Below are positions 27,903 to 36,492 of a stretch of 64,000 nucleotides of DNA, one piece after another. Source of the DNA: Limnobacter parvus. GTDB lineage: Bacteria; Pseudomonadota; Gammaproteobacteria; Burkholderiales; Burkholderiaceae_B. The DNA is taken from positions 350,626-414,625 of the forward strand of contig NZ_JANKHG010000001.1 in NCBI RefSeq assembly GCF_024623725.1, given 5' to 3'. Under the pieces are notes generated by a model that was given only the letters and a program-made list of their open reading frames with translations, did no database searches and was not told the DNA's origin. Position numbers and translations under genes: made by a program. The stretch's first letter is position 1; the number at the start of each line of letters is the position of its first letter.

Positions 27903-29339
27903 CTATTTGCGTTCATGTCCCAAAGCGCGCGGTGGCGAATAACCCAATTGCCTTGCACGCGCTTCAGCCTGTGCCGCCAACAAGGGCTGGGCCGATTCCC
28001 GGTAGTACAAGGCCAGCTCGTAACTTGCAATGCCGTTGCCCAAGCCACTGGCGTATTGCAGCCAACCCACATAACGCAACATGGCTTGTTCGGTTTCCAG
28101 TTGCCGGTGAAGCCTTGCAATTCGGGCAGCGGCGTCTTTGTCTCCACGCGCAGCCCGGTTCAACTCGCTTGTCGAATCAATGCTTTGCTCGGTCGCTACA
28201 GGCATCACAAAGCTTGTTTTAAACAGCTTCACGTCTTTGTTGCGCAAAATGCGAAGCGCGTCGGCGGCACCTGTCTGGTACAGCGCCACTGAACTGGCTT
28301 GTGGACTGTTTGGGTATTTTTCCAGAAATTCCTTGCAACGCTTTAGCAAGTCAACTGGCCATTCTGTACTTTGAATCAGCTGCAAGTCGGCTTTCTCTTC
28401 CGGGCTCATTTTCACCGCTTGCTCATCGCCGCTGACTACACCGCGCCAGGTCAAAGGCACCTGCACTTTGGCATTGTCTGCAATAAACGGGTACTGCGCC
28501 AACTGGCGAATGGCATTCAATGGGTGGTTCAACATGGTTTGCTCCACATCGGCTTTGACCATGCGGAACAAGTCATTGAAGGTAATGTGGTCGGCCGATT
28601 CACGCAGCAACTTGACCAATGATGCCGTGTAGAACGTGTTTTGGTTCGGATTGTCGGGCGACACAGCAGGTCGACCAGCCCCGGTTGAAAAACACACCAT
28701 GCTGCCCAAAGGGGCTTCAACCTGGTTCAAGCCTTCGCCGTCACCAAAGGCATTCCGAAGGTCGGTTCGGCAAGCATCTATCACTGTAATGTTCAAGGCC
28801 TCGGGGCGTGATGGCAAAGCCGCCAGCAGCTTTTGCTGCAACACCAGTGAACGCGCCAGCAAATCTTTGCGCGGTGCCGTGGGGTTTGAACCCGAACCCA
28901 ACAGCAAATTATTCGAATCCACTTGCAGGCCGTGGCCCGCGTAGTAAAACAGCGTTACCGCATCGCGCGGGGCCGCTGCCACACGCTTTACAAATTCGCT
29001 CACCGTGGTTTGCAGGCTTGCCTCGTCCAGGTTCATTGCCTGGCTTACATCAAACCCACGCAAGGCGAGCACCTCAGCCATGTCCGTCACATTTTTCTGA
29101 ATGGGTGGCAGGTCGTGTGGCACGGGGTAGTCGCCATTGCCAATGATCAAGGCAAGACGCTGTGCGCTGGGTGGTGAATTGCTTGTAGCAGAGGAGTTTG
29201 CCTGTGCACCAGAAAACTTCAGTGCCATGAATGGCAAACCCACCAAGCCTACAAATACATCCAATGATGCACGCAATGCACTTCTGCGGCCTGGGCACTG
29301 CAGGGTGTTATTGATAGTGGTAAACGAACTCTTGGCCAT
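27903..29339 (-). CDS. Caspase-like (peptidase C14) protein linked to the T6SS operon
   Basis: 478 residues. The N-terminus (GRRSALRASL followed by a hydrophobic run to ~residue 46) looks like a signal peptide or membrane anchor, possibly Tat-type. The caspase fold then shows RLALIIGNGDY at 61-71, the catalytic histidine H136 in YYAGHG and the catalytic C190 in VIDACRTD. After residue ~290 comes a region of helical repeats; LQYASGLGNGIASYELALYY near 430 resembles Sel1-type units. It is the last gene of the tss operon, with its start 32 bases inside the 3' end of tssH, so the two should be translationally coupled. Function is unknown: periplasmic effector, processing protease or regulator are all possible. 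Confidence 0.85.
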   Translation of the reverse strand: MAKSSFTTINNTLQCPGRRSALRASLDVFVGLVGLPFMALKFSGAQANSSATSNSPPSAQRLALIIGNGDYPVPHDLPPIQKNVTDMAEVLALRGFDVSQAMNLDEASLQTTVSEFVKRVAAAPRDAVTLFYYAGHGLQVDSNNLLLGSGSNPTAPRKDLLARSLVLQQKLLAALPSRPEALNITVIDACRTDLRNAFGDGEGLNQVEAPLGSMVCFSTGAGRPAVSPDNPNQNTFYTASLVKLLRESADHITFNDLFRMVKADVEQTMLNHPLNAIRQLAQYPFIADNAKVQVPLTWRGVVSGDEQAVKMSPEEKADLQLIQSTEWPVDLLKRCKEFLEKYPNSPQASSVALYQTGAADALRILRNKDVKLFKTSFVMPVATEQSIDSTSELNRAARGDKDAAARIARLHRQLETEQAMLRYVGWLQYASGLGNGIASYELALYYRESAQPLLAAQAEARARQLGYSPPRALGHERK

Positions 29340-31992
29340 CGGTGCGAATGCTCAACTGGGTCACCGGTTTGCCTTCCAAAGTCGCTTGCAAGAGTTTGCG
29401 GCTGATGGTGGGCAATACCGTGTTGCTTAAAATTGCCCCTACCATTCGCCCGCCAGAATCGGCCTCGGTACAGCGTGCAACAATTCGGTCGATCACCGAC
29501 GGTGCAATATCAACTGAAATACGATGGGCTTTGGCAATGCGCTGCTCAATTCTTGCAAGCTGCAAGCGCACAATCTCAGCCAGCATGGCGCTGGAAAGTG
29601 GGTAGTAAGGCACCACTTCCAAACGCCCCAACAGGGCAGGTGGAAACACTTGCAACATAGGTGCCCGCAAAGCCTGCACAAGTTCCTCAGGTTGCGGAAG
29701 TTGTTTGCTATCGCTTAAGCCATTGTTGGCCAAGCCTTGCTTGCAAAGGCCCATCAGGGTGCTGGTGCCCACGTTGGTGGTCAGCAAAATCAGCGTGTTT
29801 CGAAAATCAATTTTTCGGCCTTCGCCGTCTTCCATCCAGCCTTTGTCGAATACCTGAAAAAACAGTTCATGCACATCGGGGTGGGCTTTTTCCACTTCAT
29901 CCAGCAGCACCACACTGTAGGGTTTACGGCGCACCGCTTCGGTCAGCACCCCGCCCTCGCCGTAACCCACATAGCCGGGGGGCGCGCCTTTTAACGACGA
30001 AACCGTGTGTGCTTCCTGGTACTCGCTCATGTTGATGGTGATCACATTGTGTTCACCGCCGTACAAATTCTCGGCCAGCGCCAAGGCAGTTTCAGTTTTA
30101 CCCACACCGGAAGTACCCGCCAACATGAACACACCCACGGGCTTGTTGGGGTCATCCAGCCCGGCCCGGTTGGTTTGAATTCGCCGTGCAATGGTTTCCA
30201 GTGCATGGGCTTGCCCAATAATGCGTGTGCCCAATGAATCGGCCAAATTCAGCACGTTTTCAATTTCATTGCGCACCATGCGCCCCACGGGAATACCTGT
30301 CCAGTCGGCCACCACAGAGGCCACACACTGGGCGTCCACTTGTGGGTGAATCATGGGTGTTTCGCATTGCAAGGTTTTAATCTCGGTTTCCAGTGCCTTC
30401 AGTTGCGCCAAATTGACCAACGCTTGCTCATTGTGTTGTTCTTCAAGCGGCGTTTTTTCGACCAGTTGCCTTACTTCAAGCAATGAATCCAGAATTCGTT
30501 TTTCCTGAGCCCACTGAACATTCAATTGCGCCAATTGCAGGTCAAGCTTCTGAACACTTTCATCAATTTCAGCCATGCGCGCTGCGTGTTCACGCCCAAA
30601 TGCGGTTTCCTTTTCAATGGCCGTGCGTTCGGTGTGCAAAGCGTGCAACTGCTTTTGGAGCAGTTCAATGGGTGCCGGTATGGCATGCTGTGAAACAGCC
30701 ACGCGGGCACAAGCGGTGTCTAGCAGGCTGATGGCTTTGTCTGGCAACTGGCGCGCGGGAATGTAACGGTGCGACAACTTCACCGCAGCTTGCACTGCTT
30801 CATCAAGCAACCACACCCGGTGGTGGGCTTGCATGGCGGCGGCCAAACCACGCAGCATATCGATGCCCTTCGACTCAGAAGGCTCGTCCACCTGCACCAC
30901 CTGAAAACGGCGGGTTAGCGCAGGGTCTTTTTCAATGTACTTTTTGTATTCGGCCCATGTGGTTGCGCCAATGGTGCGCAAGGTGCCACGTGCCAAAGCT
31001 GGCTTTAACAAATTGGCGGCATCGCCCGTGCCTTGTGCGCCGCCCGCACCGACCAAGGTGTGCACTTCATCAATGAATAAAATCGTGCTTTGCTCGCTGG
31101 CTTGAATTTCGTCGATCACCTGCCGCAAGCGTTGTTCAAACTCACCTTTCATGGATGCACCGGCTTGCAGCAAGCCAAGGTCTAGCGTCAAAATTCGCAC
31201 GTCTTTCAAGGCGGGTGGCACATCGCCTGCCACCACCTGCAACGCAAAACCTTCCACTACAGCGGTTTTTCCAACACCCGCTTCACCGGTAATCAAGGGG
31301 TTGTTTTGCCGGCGGCGCAACAGAATATCCACAATTTGCCGCACTTCCAGTTCACGACCGGTCACCGGGTCGATCTGGCCCTTGCGTGCTTTTTCGGTTA
31401 AATCAACGGTGTAACGTTTCAGTGCTTCTTCACCGCCCATTTGCGCTGCATGCATGGCACCGCTCGCTTCGCCGGGTACTGCACCAAGCGGTAAGTCAGT
31501 GGAGTGCAACAACTGCTCGGGAGACTTTTCTAGGATGCTGGAAAAATTCTCACCCAACGCCGCTTCGCGAATGGATTTAAAACGTGGTGAAATGCGCAAC
31601 AGTTCTTGCAACAGAAAATCGGTTTTCAAAAGTGCCAGAAGCACATGCCCGGTGCGCACTTTCCCGGCCCCGTACATCAATGAGGCATACACCCACGCAC
31701 GTTCTACGGCATTGGTAATTGATTCCGACAAATCAGAAATGCCCTGCGCGCCACTGGGCAAACGCTCCAAGCTGCGTTGAACATCAGCCAGCACTGCACT
31801 TGCGTCTATATCGAAATGGCGAAGAATGTAATGCCAATCGCTGTCGTCTTGCTGAAGAATGGTCGACACCCAATGCACCAATTCCACATACGGGTTGCCA
31901 CGCAATTTGCACAACACCGTGGCCCCTTCAACAGATTTGAAAGCGATTGGATTCAAGGTGGCAAACAGCGACACACGGCTGATGTTGCTCAT
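29308..31992 (-). CDS. tssH: T6SS disassembly ATPase ClpV
   Basis: 894 residues. An N-terminal double Clp-N region (to ~150) binds contracted sheath; the first AAA+ module has Walker A GEAGVGKT at 236-243 and Walker B ILFIDEVHTLVGAGG from about 304; a coiled-coil M-domain follows (450-545), then the second module with GTSGVGKT at 626-633 and VVLLDEVEKAHPDVHELFFQVFDKG. This is the ClpV branch of ClpB-type ATPases; the tss neighbours confirm it. It unfolds and recycles TssB/TssC after sheath contraction. The start overlaps the tssG stop by 4 bases and the 3' end overlaps the caspase-like gene. Confidence 0.95.
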   Translation of the reverse strand: MSNISRVSLFATLNPIAFKSVEGATVLCKLRGNPYVELVHWVSTILQQDDSDWHYILRHFDIDASAVLADVQRSLERLPSGAQGISDLSESITNAVERAWVYASLMYGAGKVRTGHVLLALLKTDFLLQELLRISPRFKSIREAALGENFSSILEKSPEQLLHSTDLPLGAVPGEASGAMHAAQMGGEEALKRYTVDLTEKARKGQIDPVTGRELEVRQIVDILLRRRQNNPLITGEAGVGKTAVVEGFALQVVAGDVPPALKDVRILTLDLGLLQAGASMKGEFEQRLRQVIDEIQASEQSTILFIDEVHTLVGAGGAQGTGDAANLLKPALARGTLRTIGATTWAEYKKYIEKDPALTRRFQVVQVDEPSESKGIDMLRGLAAAMQAHHRVWLLDEAVQAAVKLSHRYIPARQLPDKAISLLDTACARVAVSQHAIPAPIELLQKQLHALHTERTAIEKETAFGREHAARMAEIDESVQKLDLQLAQLNVQWAQEKRILDSLLEVRQLVEKTPLEEQHNEQALVNLAQLKALETEIKTLQCETPMIHPQVDAQCVASVVADWTGIPVGRMVRNEIENVLNLADSLGTRIIGQAHALETIARRIQTNRAGLDDPNKPVGVFMLAGTSGVGKTETALALAENLYGGEHNVITINMSEYQEAHTVSSLKGAPPGYVGYGEGGVLTEAVRRKPYSVVLLDEVEKAHPDVHELFFQVFDKGWMEDGEGRKIDFRNTLILLTTNVGTSTLMGLCKQGLANNGLSDSKQLPQPEELVQALRAPMLQVFPPALLGRLEVVPYYPLSSAMLAEIVRLQLARIEQRIAKAHRISVDIAPSVIDRIVARCTEADSGGRMVGAILSNTVLPTISRKLLQATLEGKPVTQLSIRTDGQEFVYHYQ

Positions 31993-33074
31993 GCAAAACT
32001 CCGGGATAAAGAAGAAGATTCAGGAACTGCTGGGCACTTCATGCGCACCACTGCAGGTTTGTTGATTTTTTGAAGGCGAGCCATGGAACCCACCCAAGCT
32101 GTTCTGCCCAAACCGGCGGTGCCATTTAACCGGGCTTGAGGAATTTGATCGGTGCGAATTTGCAGTTCATAGTCGCAATCAAATTCCAGCCCAAGGTAAG
32201 CGTGGGTGGCTTGAACCAGGCGCGTGCGGCCAGCGCTTTTTGGCAACAAGTTTTGGTAAGCCGAATAAGGCATTGGCCCAATTACCAAAGTAATTTTGCT
32301 TTGCGCGCACCACACCCTGCTACCCAACATGGCACCCTGCCCCAAAGCACCCATTCCATTAGCACCAAAGCCGCTCGACCCGCCCTTGGGTTGATCAAGC
32401 CTCAGTGGGCTAAGGGTGGGTTGATTGAGCACCAGCCACTGCGCCTGAAAAGGTTTTACCTCCACTGGCTGCCCAGTACAGGCCGACAACACACTGGCCA
32501 AACCTTCCTGCGTTTTGGTGCGCCGGCTGAAATGCCCGGCAAGCCCTGCACGAAAATGGGTGGGCAGCGCTTCACGCCCCCAGCTGGTTTGCGCGCCATG
32601 TCCCACCAAGCTGTTAAGCCGATTTGAAAACGGGTTGTGCGCTTTGCGGTGGTAAGCAATGTGTGGTTGCGATTCCGCCCATGCGCGGTAAAACAGCAGG
32701 TACGCACGGTGGTGAAAAATATCCAGAAACTCGGAAAATGTAGTGTCGTTCCAATGGTGAATTCTGTCGTAAGCATGCTCGGTATAATGCAACGGCAAGG
32801 CCCCGTTGGGGCCCAATAAACCAAAGTTTTGAACATACAGTTTTCGAATAGCACCCGCACGTCCCGCTTGAATGGCTTCTTCACGCTGAAAGTCTTGTGT
32901 TGCAAAATCAAGGTGGGGGTGCTGCCCAAGCCGAACCGGGTCATCGCGCAATCGCAACGACGTACCCAGCAACGGCCTTTCAGGATTTGCATTTTCGACT
33001 TGGCGCAGCAAGGCAAAAAAGTTAGGCGCAGGCGTAATCGCTTTGTTTGTGGGTTTGCTGATCGGCTTGTTCAT
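31989..33074 (-). CDS. tssG: T6SS baseplate protein TssG
   Basis: 361 residues from the ATG at 33074, 13 bases after the tssF stop; the longer frame to 33170 lies inside tssF. It shows the TssG/VasB pattern: ANPERPLLGTSLRLRDDPVRLGQHPHLDFA near the N-terminus, ENFGLLGPNGALPLHYTEHAYDR-type segment (here NFGLLGPNGALPLHYTEHAY), FLDIFHHRAYLLFYRAW, and LGSRVWCAQSKITLVIGP. With TssF and TssE it builds the wedge of the phage-like baseplate. Its stop overlaps the tssH start in an ATGA-type junction. Confidence 0.93.
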   Translation of the reverse strand: MNKPISKPTNKAITPAPNFFALLRQVENANPERPLLGTSLRLRDDPVRLGQHPHLDFATQDFQREEAIQAGRAGAIRKLYVQNFGLLGPNGALPLHYTEHAYDRIHHWNDTTFSEFLDIFHHRAYLLFYRAWAESQPHIAYHRKAHNPFSNRLNSLVGHGAQTSWGREALPTHFRAGLAGHFSRRTKTQEGLASVLSACTGQPVEVKPFQAQWLVLNQPTLSPLRLDQPKGGSSGFGANGMGALGQGAMLGSRVWCAQSKITLVIGPMPYSAYQNLLPKSAGRTRLVQATHAYLGLEFDCDYELQIRTDQIPQARLNGTAGLGRTAWVGSMARLQKINKPAVVRMKCPAVPESSSLSRSFA

Positions 33075-33087
33075 GGATGTGCTCCGC

Positions 33088-34941
33088 TTACAACAACGGC
33101 CGATTGCCGGACATGGCCGGGAAATCGATTGCCATGTCTGTGTGCTGGGCAAGCACCCGCGTTTGCACAAAGGAATTTACCGACACATGCGCAGCCAGGT
33201 AACGCGCCAACACGCTGCCCAATACCGCCGTTCCCATGCCCTGCATGGCCAGCTCATCCACAACAACGCTGACCTGAATACCCCGCACCACCGCAGGCCT
33301 GCCCTGTCGGAAAATTCTGGACACCATTGCTTTGGAGTGAATGCCTTGAATGGCCCGCACCAATTGCTGGTGTGCCGATTGCGCTGGGTCAGCATGCAAA
33401 CTGAGCAGCTGTGTGAATGCGGCAGGGCCTTGACCTTGCGCTTCATGGCCGTCGTCAATCAAGCCCAAGTAATTCAACGACAAATGTTCAATCAACTGCC
33501 AACAGGCTTGGCCATTGTGCACCGGCGTCTTGGGGCGGCTTGGGCCGCGCAGAAACCGAATGGACTGCAAAGGCAAATTGCCCGGCCACATCAAGTCAGT
33601 GGGACCCTGGCCCACGGGCATCAGCAGTGGCAAATCGCGGTTCGTGCACAAGGCGCGCACGGCAAGTTGCTGAACATCGTGGTTCGCAATCAATTCACCG
33701 GTGGGGCGGGTCAGCCCCAAATACACCTCGCTGCCTGTGTACGACGACCTGCCCCCTTCACGCACTTGCTTGTCAGAAGACAACGTAGGCACGCGCCTGC
33801 TTGTAAATTGAGGCAAATCAGGGCTGCAATCGCCCCCATTCGAATACAGGGCGGGCAATTCACTTACACCCTTGGGCCCATGGCCTTGCACGGAAATTAT
33901 GCTGTGTACTTCAAAGTCCAGCGGCTTGCTGCGGTTGGGTTGTACATGCGATTCATGTTGGCGTTCATCCAGCACCACACGGTCGCAACTGTGCTCAAAC
34001 AAGTTAACCACCGGCGTGCAGTTCAAGGCCAGTGAATCAATGCCCACCACACGGTCCAATTCCGGGTTGGCGTTGTTAAAACACAGCGCCAACTCAAATG
34101 CCTGCGAAGCGTAATTCGCCAAGTAATGCTGTAAACCCTGAATTTGAAAAAACAGAAAGCGTTGAGGAAAAGCGAAAAATTCCTGGAGCAACCGGGTACC
34201 GCTGAATTGCCGGGAATCGGCTGGCAGCAAGGCATGCTCGTCTTCCAGACCCGTGGGCTGAATTGCGCCAGCCGCCAAAAACTGCCATTCCGTTTGGCCT
34301 TGCGCCCGAATGCCCACCCGCACGGTTTGATAACAAATTCGTTCGAACAAACTGTAGGCGTATTCGTCTGCGCAACTGACATGAAAATCCAGTACATCAA
34401 CCTGCAATGCGGACAAAGGGGATTGAGCCGTGTTGCGCACATTTAAATGCAGCGCTGATCGAATATTGCTTCGACCAGAAGCGCCCTTGAACAAACCATG
34501 TTCAATGCCTTGAATTTCCAGCGGCCACAATGTGAGTGCATGCCCTACAGTGAACTTGCAGGGCGTTTGAATGCCCTTGGCCACCTGGCTTTGCAGCACA
34601 GTGCCCGCCTTCACATGCAGGCCCTTTTTCAAAGCCTGGTCGGTGTTGTTGGTGTTGAACTGCACCACGCCCATGGCGGGCACAGGTGCAAGAAAATTGG
34701 GGCTGATCCGGTTCAGCAATTGTTCGGTAAAGCGCGGAAATTCCTCGTGCAGGCGCAGTTGTACCCGCGCTGTTAGAAAGGCAAAGCCTTCCAGCAGGCG
34801 CTCTACGTAAGGGTCGTGAACTTCAGTGGCGTCCATGCCCAAACGCGATGCAATTTTTGGAAACCGCGTAGCAAACTCGGCCCCTGTGTCGCGCACGTGC
34901 GCCAATTCTTGCGTGTAAAACTGAAGCAGCCGCGGGTCCAT
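33088..34941 (-). CDS. tssF: T6SS baseplate protein TssF
   Basis: 617 residues, standard length. The N-terminus LLQFYTQELAHVRDTGAEFATRFPKIASRLGM is the classic TssF/VasA opening, followed by DPYVERLLEGFAFLTARVQLRLHEEFPRFTEQLLNRISPNFLAPVPAM. Together with TssG it forms the baseplate wedge around the VgrG hub. It starts 18 bases after the end of tssE and lies in the contiguous tss operon. Confidence 0.95.
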   Translation of the reverse strand: MDPRLLQFYTQELAHVRDTGAEFATRFPKIASRLGMDATEVHDPYVERLLEGFAFLTARVQLRLHEEFPRFTEQLLNRISPNFLAPVPAMGVVQFNTNNTDQALKKGLHVKAGTVLQSQVAKGIQTPCKFTVGHALTLWPLEIQGIEHGLFKGASGRSNIRSALHLNVRNTAQSPLSALQVDVLDFHVSCADEYAYSLFERICYQTVRVGIRAQGQTEWQFLAAGAIQPTGLEDEHALLPADSRQFSGTRLLQEFFAFPQRFLFFQIQGLQHYLANYASQAFELALCFNNANPELDRVVGIDSLALNCTPVVNLFEHSCDRVVLDERQHESHVQPNRSKPLDFEVHSIISVQGHGPKGVSELPALYSNGGDCSPDLPQFTSRRVPTLSSDKQVREGGRSSYTGSEVYLGLTRPTGELIANHDVQQLAVRALCTNRDLPLLMPVGQGPTDLMWPGNLPLQSIRFLRGPSRPKTPVHNGQACWQLIEHLSLNYLGLIDDGHEAQGQGPAAFTQLLSLHADPAQSAHQQLVRAIQGIHSKAMVSRIFRQGRPAVVRGIQVSVVVDELAMQGMGTAVLGSVLARYLAAHVSVNSFVQTRVLAQHTDMAIDFPAMSGNRPLL

Positions 34942-34959
34942 GGTGTAGGGTGCGTGCTT

Positions 34960-35475
34960 TTAGAAACCAGACAAGGGCATTAACAGCACCCTGCCAGTTT
35001 CAAGATCAACTTCAGTGCGCAGCATCAGCTCGATGGGGAAGGGCTGGGCCCACAACAAACCAGAAATTCGCAAGCCGATCACATTGTGCAAATGCATCAA
35101 GCCCTGCTGTGTTTCAGCCTGCACTTTCAGGGATTTGCCATCAATGCGCGGCTCGAAACGGCGAATAAGATCGGCCACTGTGCGTTCAAAATCCTGCACA
35201 TCGATCATGGACGCAATTTTTCCAGCGATCGGCGGCATGCCATAGGCCAACACGGAACCGCCTAGGGCGGGCTGTTGCTCCAGGTGTTTGCTGTCAAGAA
35301 TGCGCGTGGAATTCAGCAGTTGCTCCAAGTCGCGAAGCACCATTTGGCGCAGCGCTTCTTTGGAAATGAATCGACTGTTTGCGGTTTCAGTTTGACGCGC
35401 AGGCTCATCGTCTTTCAAACGATCCAGCAAAGCGGGCTGCAACGCGTCGCGTGACTTAGTCATACCCTTACTCAT
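34960..35475 (-). CDS. tssE: T6SS baseplate protein TssE (gp25-like)
   Basis: About 171 residues. The gp25/lysozyme-like wedge signature is visible: LLDRLKDDEP near the start, LRQMVLRDLEQLLNSTR, SVLAYGMPPIAGK, and RFEPRIDGKSLKV. TssE is homologous to the phage T4 wedge protein gp25 and nucleates sheath assembly. I chose the ATG at 35475 because it overlaps the hcp stop (ATGAGTAA), a common coupling junction; the ATG at 35463 is an alternative four codons later. Confidence 0.92.
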   Translation of the reverse strand: MSKGMTKSRDALQPALLDRLKDDEPARQTETANSRFISKEALRQMVLRDLEQLLNSTRILDSKHLEQQPALGGSVLAYGMPPIAGKIASMIDVQDFERTVADLIRRFEPRIDGKSLKVQAETQQGLMHLHNVIGLRISGLLWAQPFPIELMLRTEVDLETGRVLLMPLSGF

Positions 35476-35950
35476 ACACGTCGATGTAAGTGCAAGCACC
35501 TGCCTTTAAGTTGGCTGCCGACTTGGGCGTGTACACCACTTCAATTTCCTTGAAGGCGATTGAAAACGACTCACCCACCTGGCGACCGTCGTCACTTCCA
35601 CCTGAAATTTCGTAATCGCAAATTCGTGCCTTGCGCAAGGTAATACGCAGGTAATCAATGGTGGCCAAACCCCCGGGGTCGCGGCAAGTAATTACAGCCT
35701 TGCTGAGAATTTCAGCCGACTTCAATGCACTCATGATGGCGGTGCTTGAACTGTCTATTGATTTTTGGATTGTCAGCGTGCGTACAGACGCTTTCGATGC
35801 AATTTGAGACGAGGAATGAACCTGCTGAGACATGCCCCAGGACCATCCTTGAATTTCAATTTCACCCACATGACCGCTGACCTGGCTTTCCCCTTGGATG
35901 GCCCCCTGACGGGAACCATCCAGGGCCAGGAACATATCGACTTTCGACAT
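35468..35950 (-). CDS. hcp: T6SS tube protein Hcp, second copy in operon
   Basis: 160 residues, Hcp1 family. MSKVDMFLALDG..QGAIQGES and EIEIQGWSWGMSQ are diagnostic, as is the C-terminal IAFKEIEVVYTP. Hcp hexamers stack to form the inner tube that is propelled by sheath contraction and can carry effectors in the lumen. It sits 20 bases downstream of another hcp gene and is clearly diverged from it (different loop residues, e.g. SSSQIASKASVRTLTIQKSID), so the two are not a recent duplication. The 3' end overlaps tssE. Confidence 0.93.
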   Translation of the reverse strand: MSKVDMFLALDGSRQGAIQGESQVSGHVGEIEIQGWSWGMSQQVHSSSQIASKASVRTLTIQKSIDSSSTAIMSALKSAEILSKAVITCRDPGGLATIDYLRITLRKARICDYEISGGSDDGRQVGESFSIAFKEIEVVYTPKSAANLKAGACTYIDVYE

Positions 35951-35970
35951 TGTGTTTCCTGGCTGTCCGA

Positions 35971-36453
35971 TTACTTCTCGGAGTTGGTTGCGATGTTGAA
36001 GGTTGCTTCAACCTTGCCGTCTGGTCCACCGTCTTTCTTCTGTGGCACGTAAACGTAGCTGAATTCAGCAAAGTTCAATGTCACTGTTTCTGTCAAACGA
36101 TCTTCACCGCCAGAACCACCCTGGCTTACGTTGGAGATGATCACGTCTTTCATGGTCAACACAACATATTCCAAAGGCTTTTCGCCGGCTTTGCGCACTG
36201 TCAAAGTGGCTTCGTCGAAGTGCTTGCCATTGCAGCAGGCCTTGATCAGATTGGGTGTGGCCTTGTCAATGAACTTGGTCACGCTGATGTCTTGTACGCT
36301 AACCTTGCCAGCGCCACCGCCACGACCCACGTGGGTTGTGCCGGATTGGGACATGCCCCAGCTCCAGGCTGCCACATCAATTTCCTTGGCGTGAACGCTG
36401 TCCACTGATTCGCCATCTACACCCTTGATTTTCAAAAACATGTCTACTGACAT
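35971..36453 (-). CDS. hcp: T6SS tube protein Hcp, first copy in operon
   Basis: 160 residues. MSVDMFLKIKGVDGES, EIDVAAWSWGMSQSG and the C-terminal LNFAEFSYVYVPQKKDG identify the Hcp family. The loop after the WSWGMSQ motif is glycine-rich (HVGRGGGAGKVSVQD) and matches the common Hcp type better than the second copy. It follows tssC by 39 bases. Having two different Hcp proteins in one operon could allow mixed or cargo-specific tubes. Confidence 0.94.
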   Translation of the reverse strand: MSVDMFLKIKGVDGESVDSVHAKEIDVAAWSWGMSQSGTTHVGRGGGAGKVSVQDISVTKFIDKATPNLIKACCNGKHFDEATLTVRKAGEKPLEYVVLTMKDVIISNVSQGGSGGEDRLTETVTLNFAEFSYVYVPQKKDGGPDGKVEATFNIATNSEK

Positions 36454-36492
36454 TTGATTCCCTCTGCAATTAGTTGGTTAATAATTCAAGTT

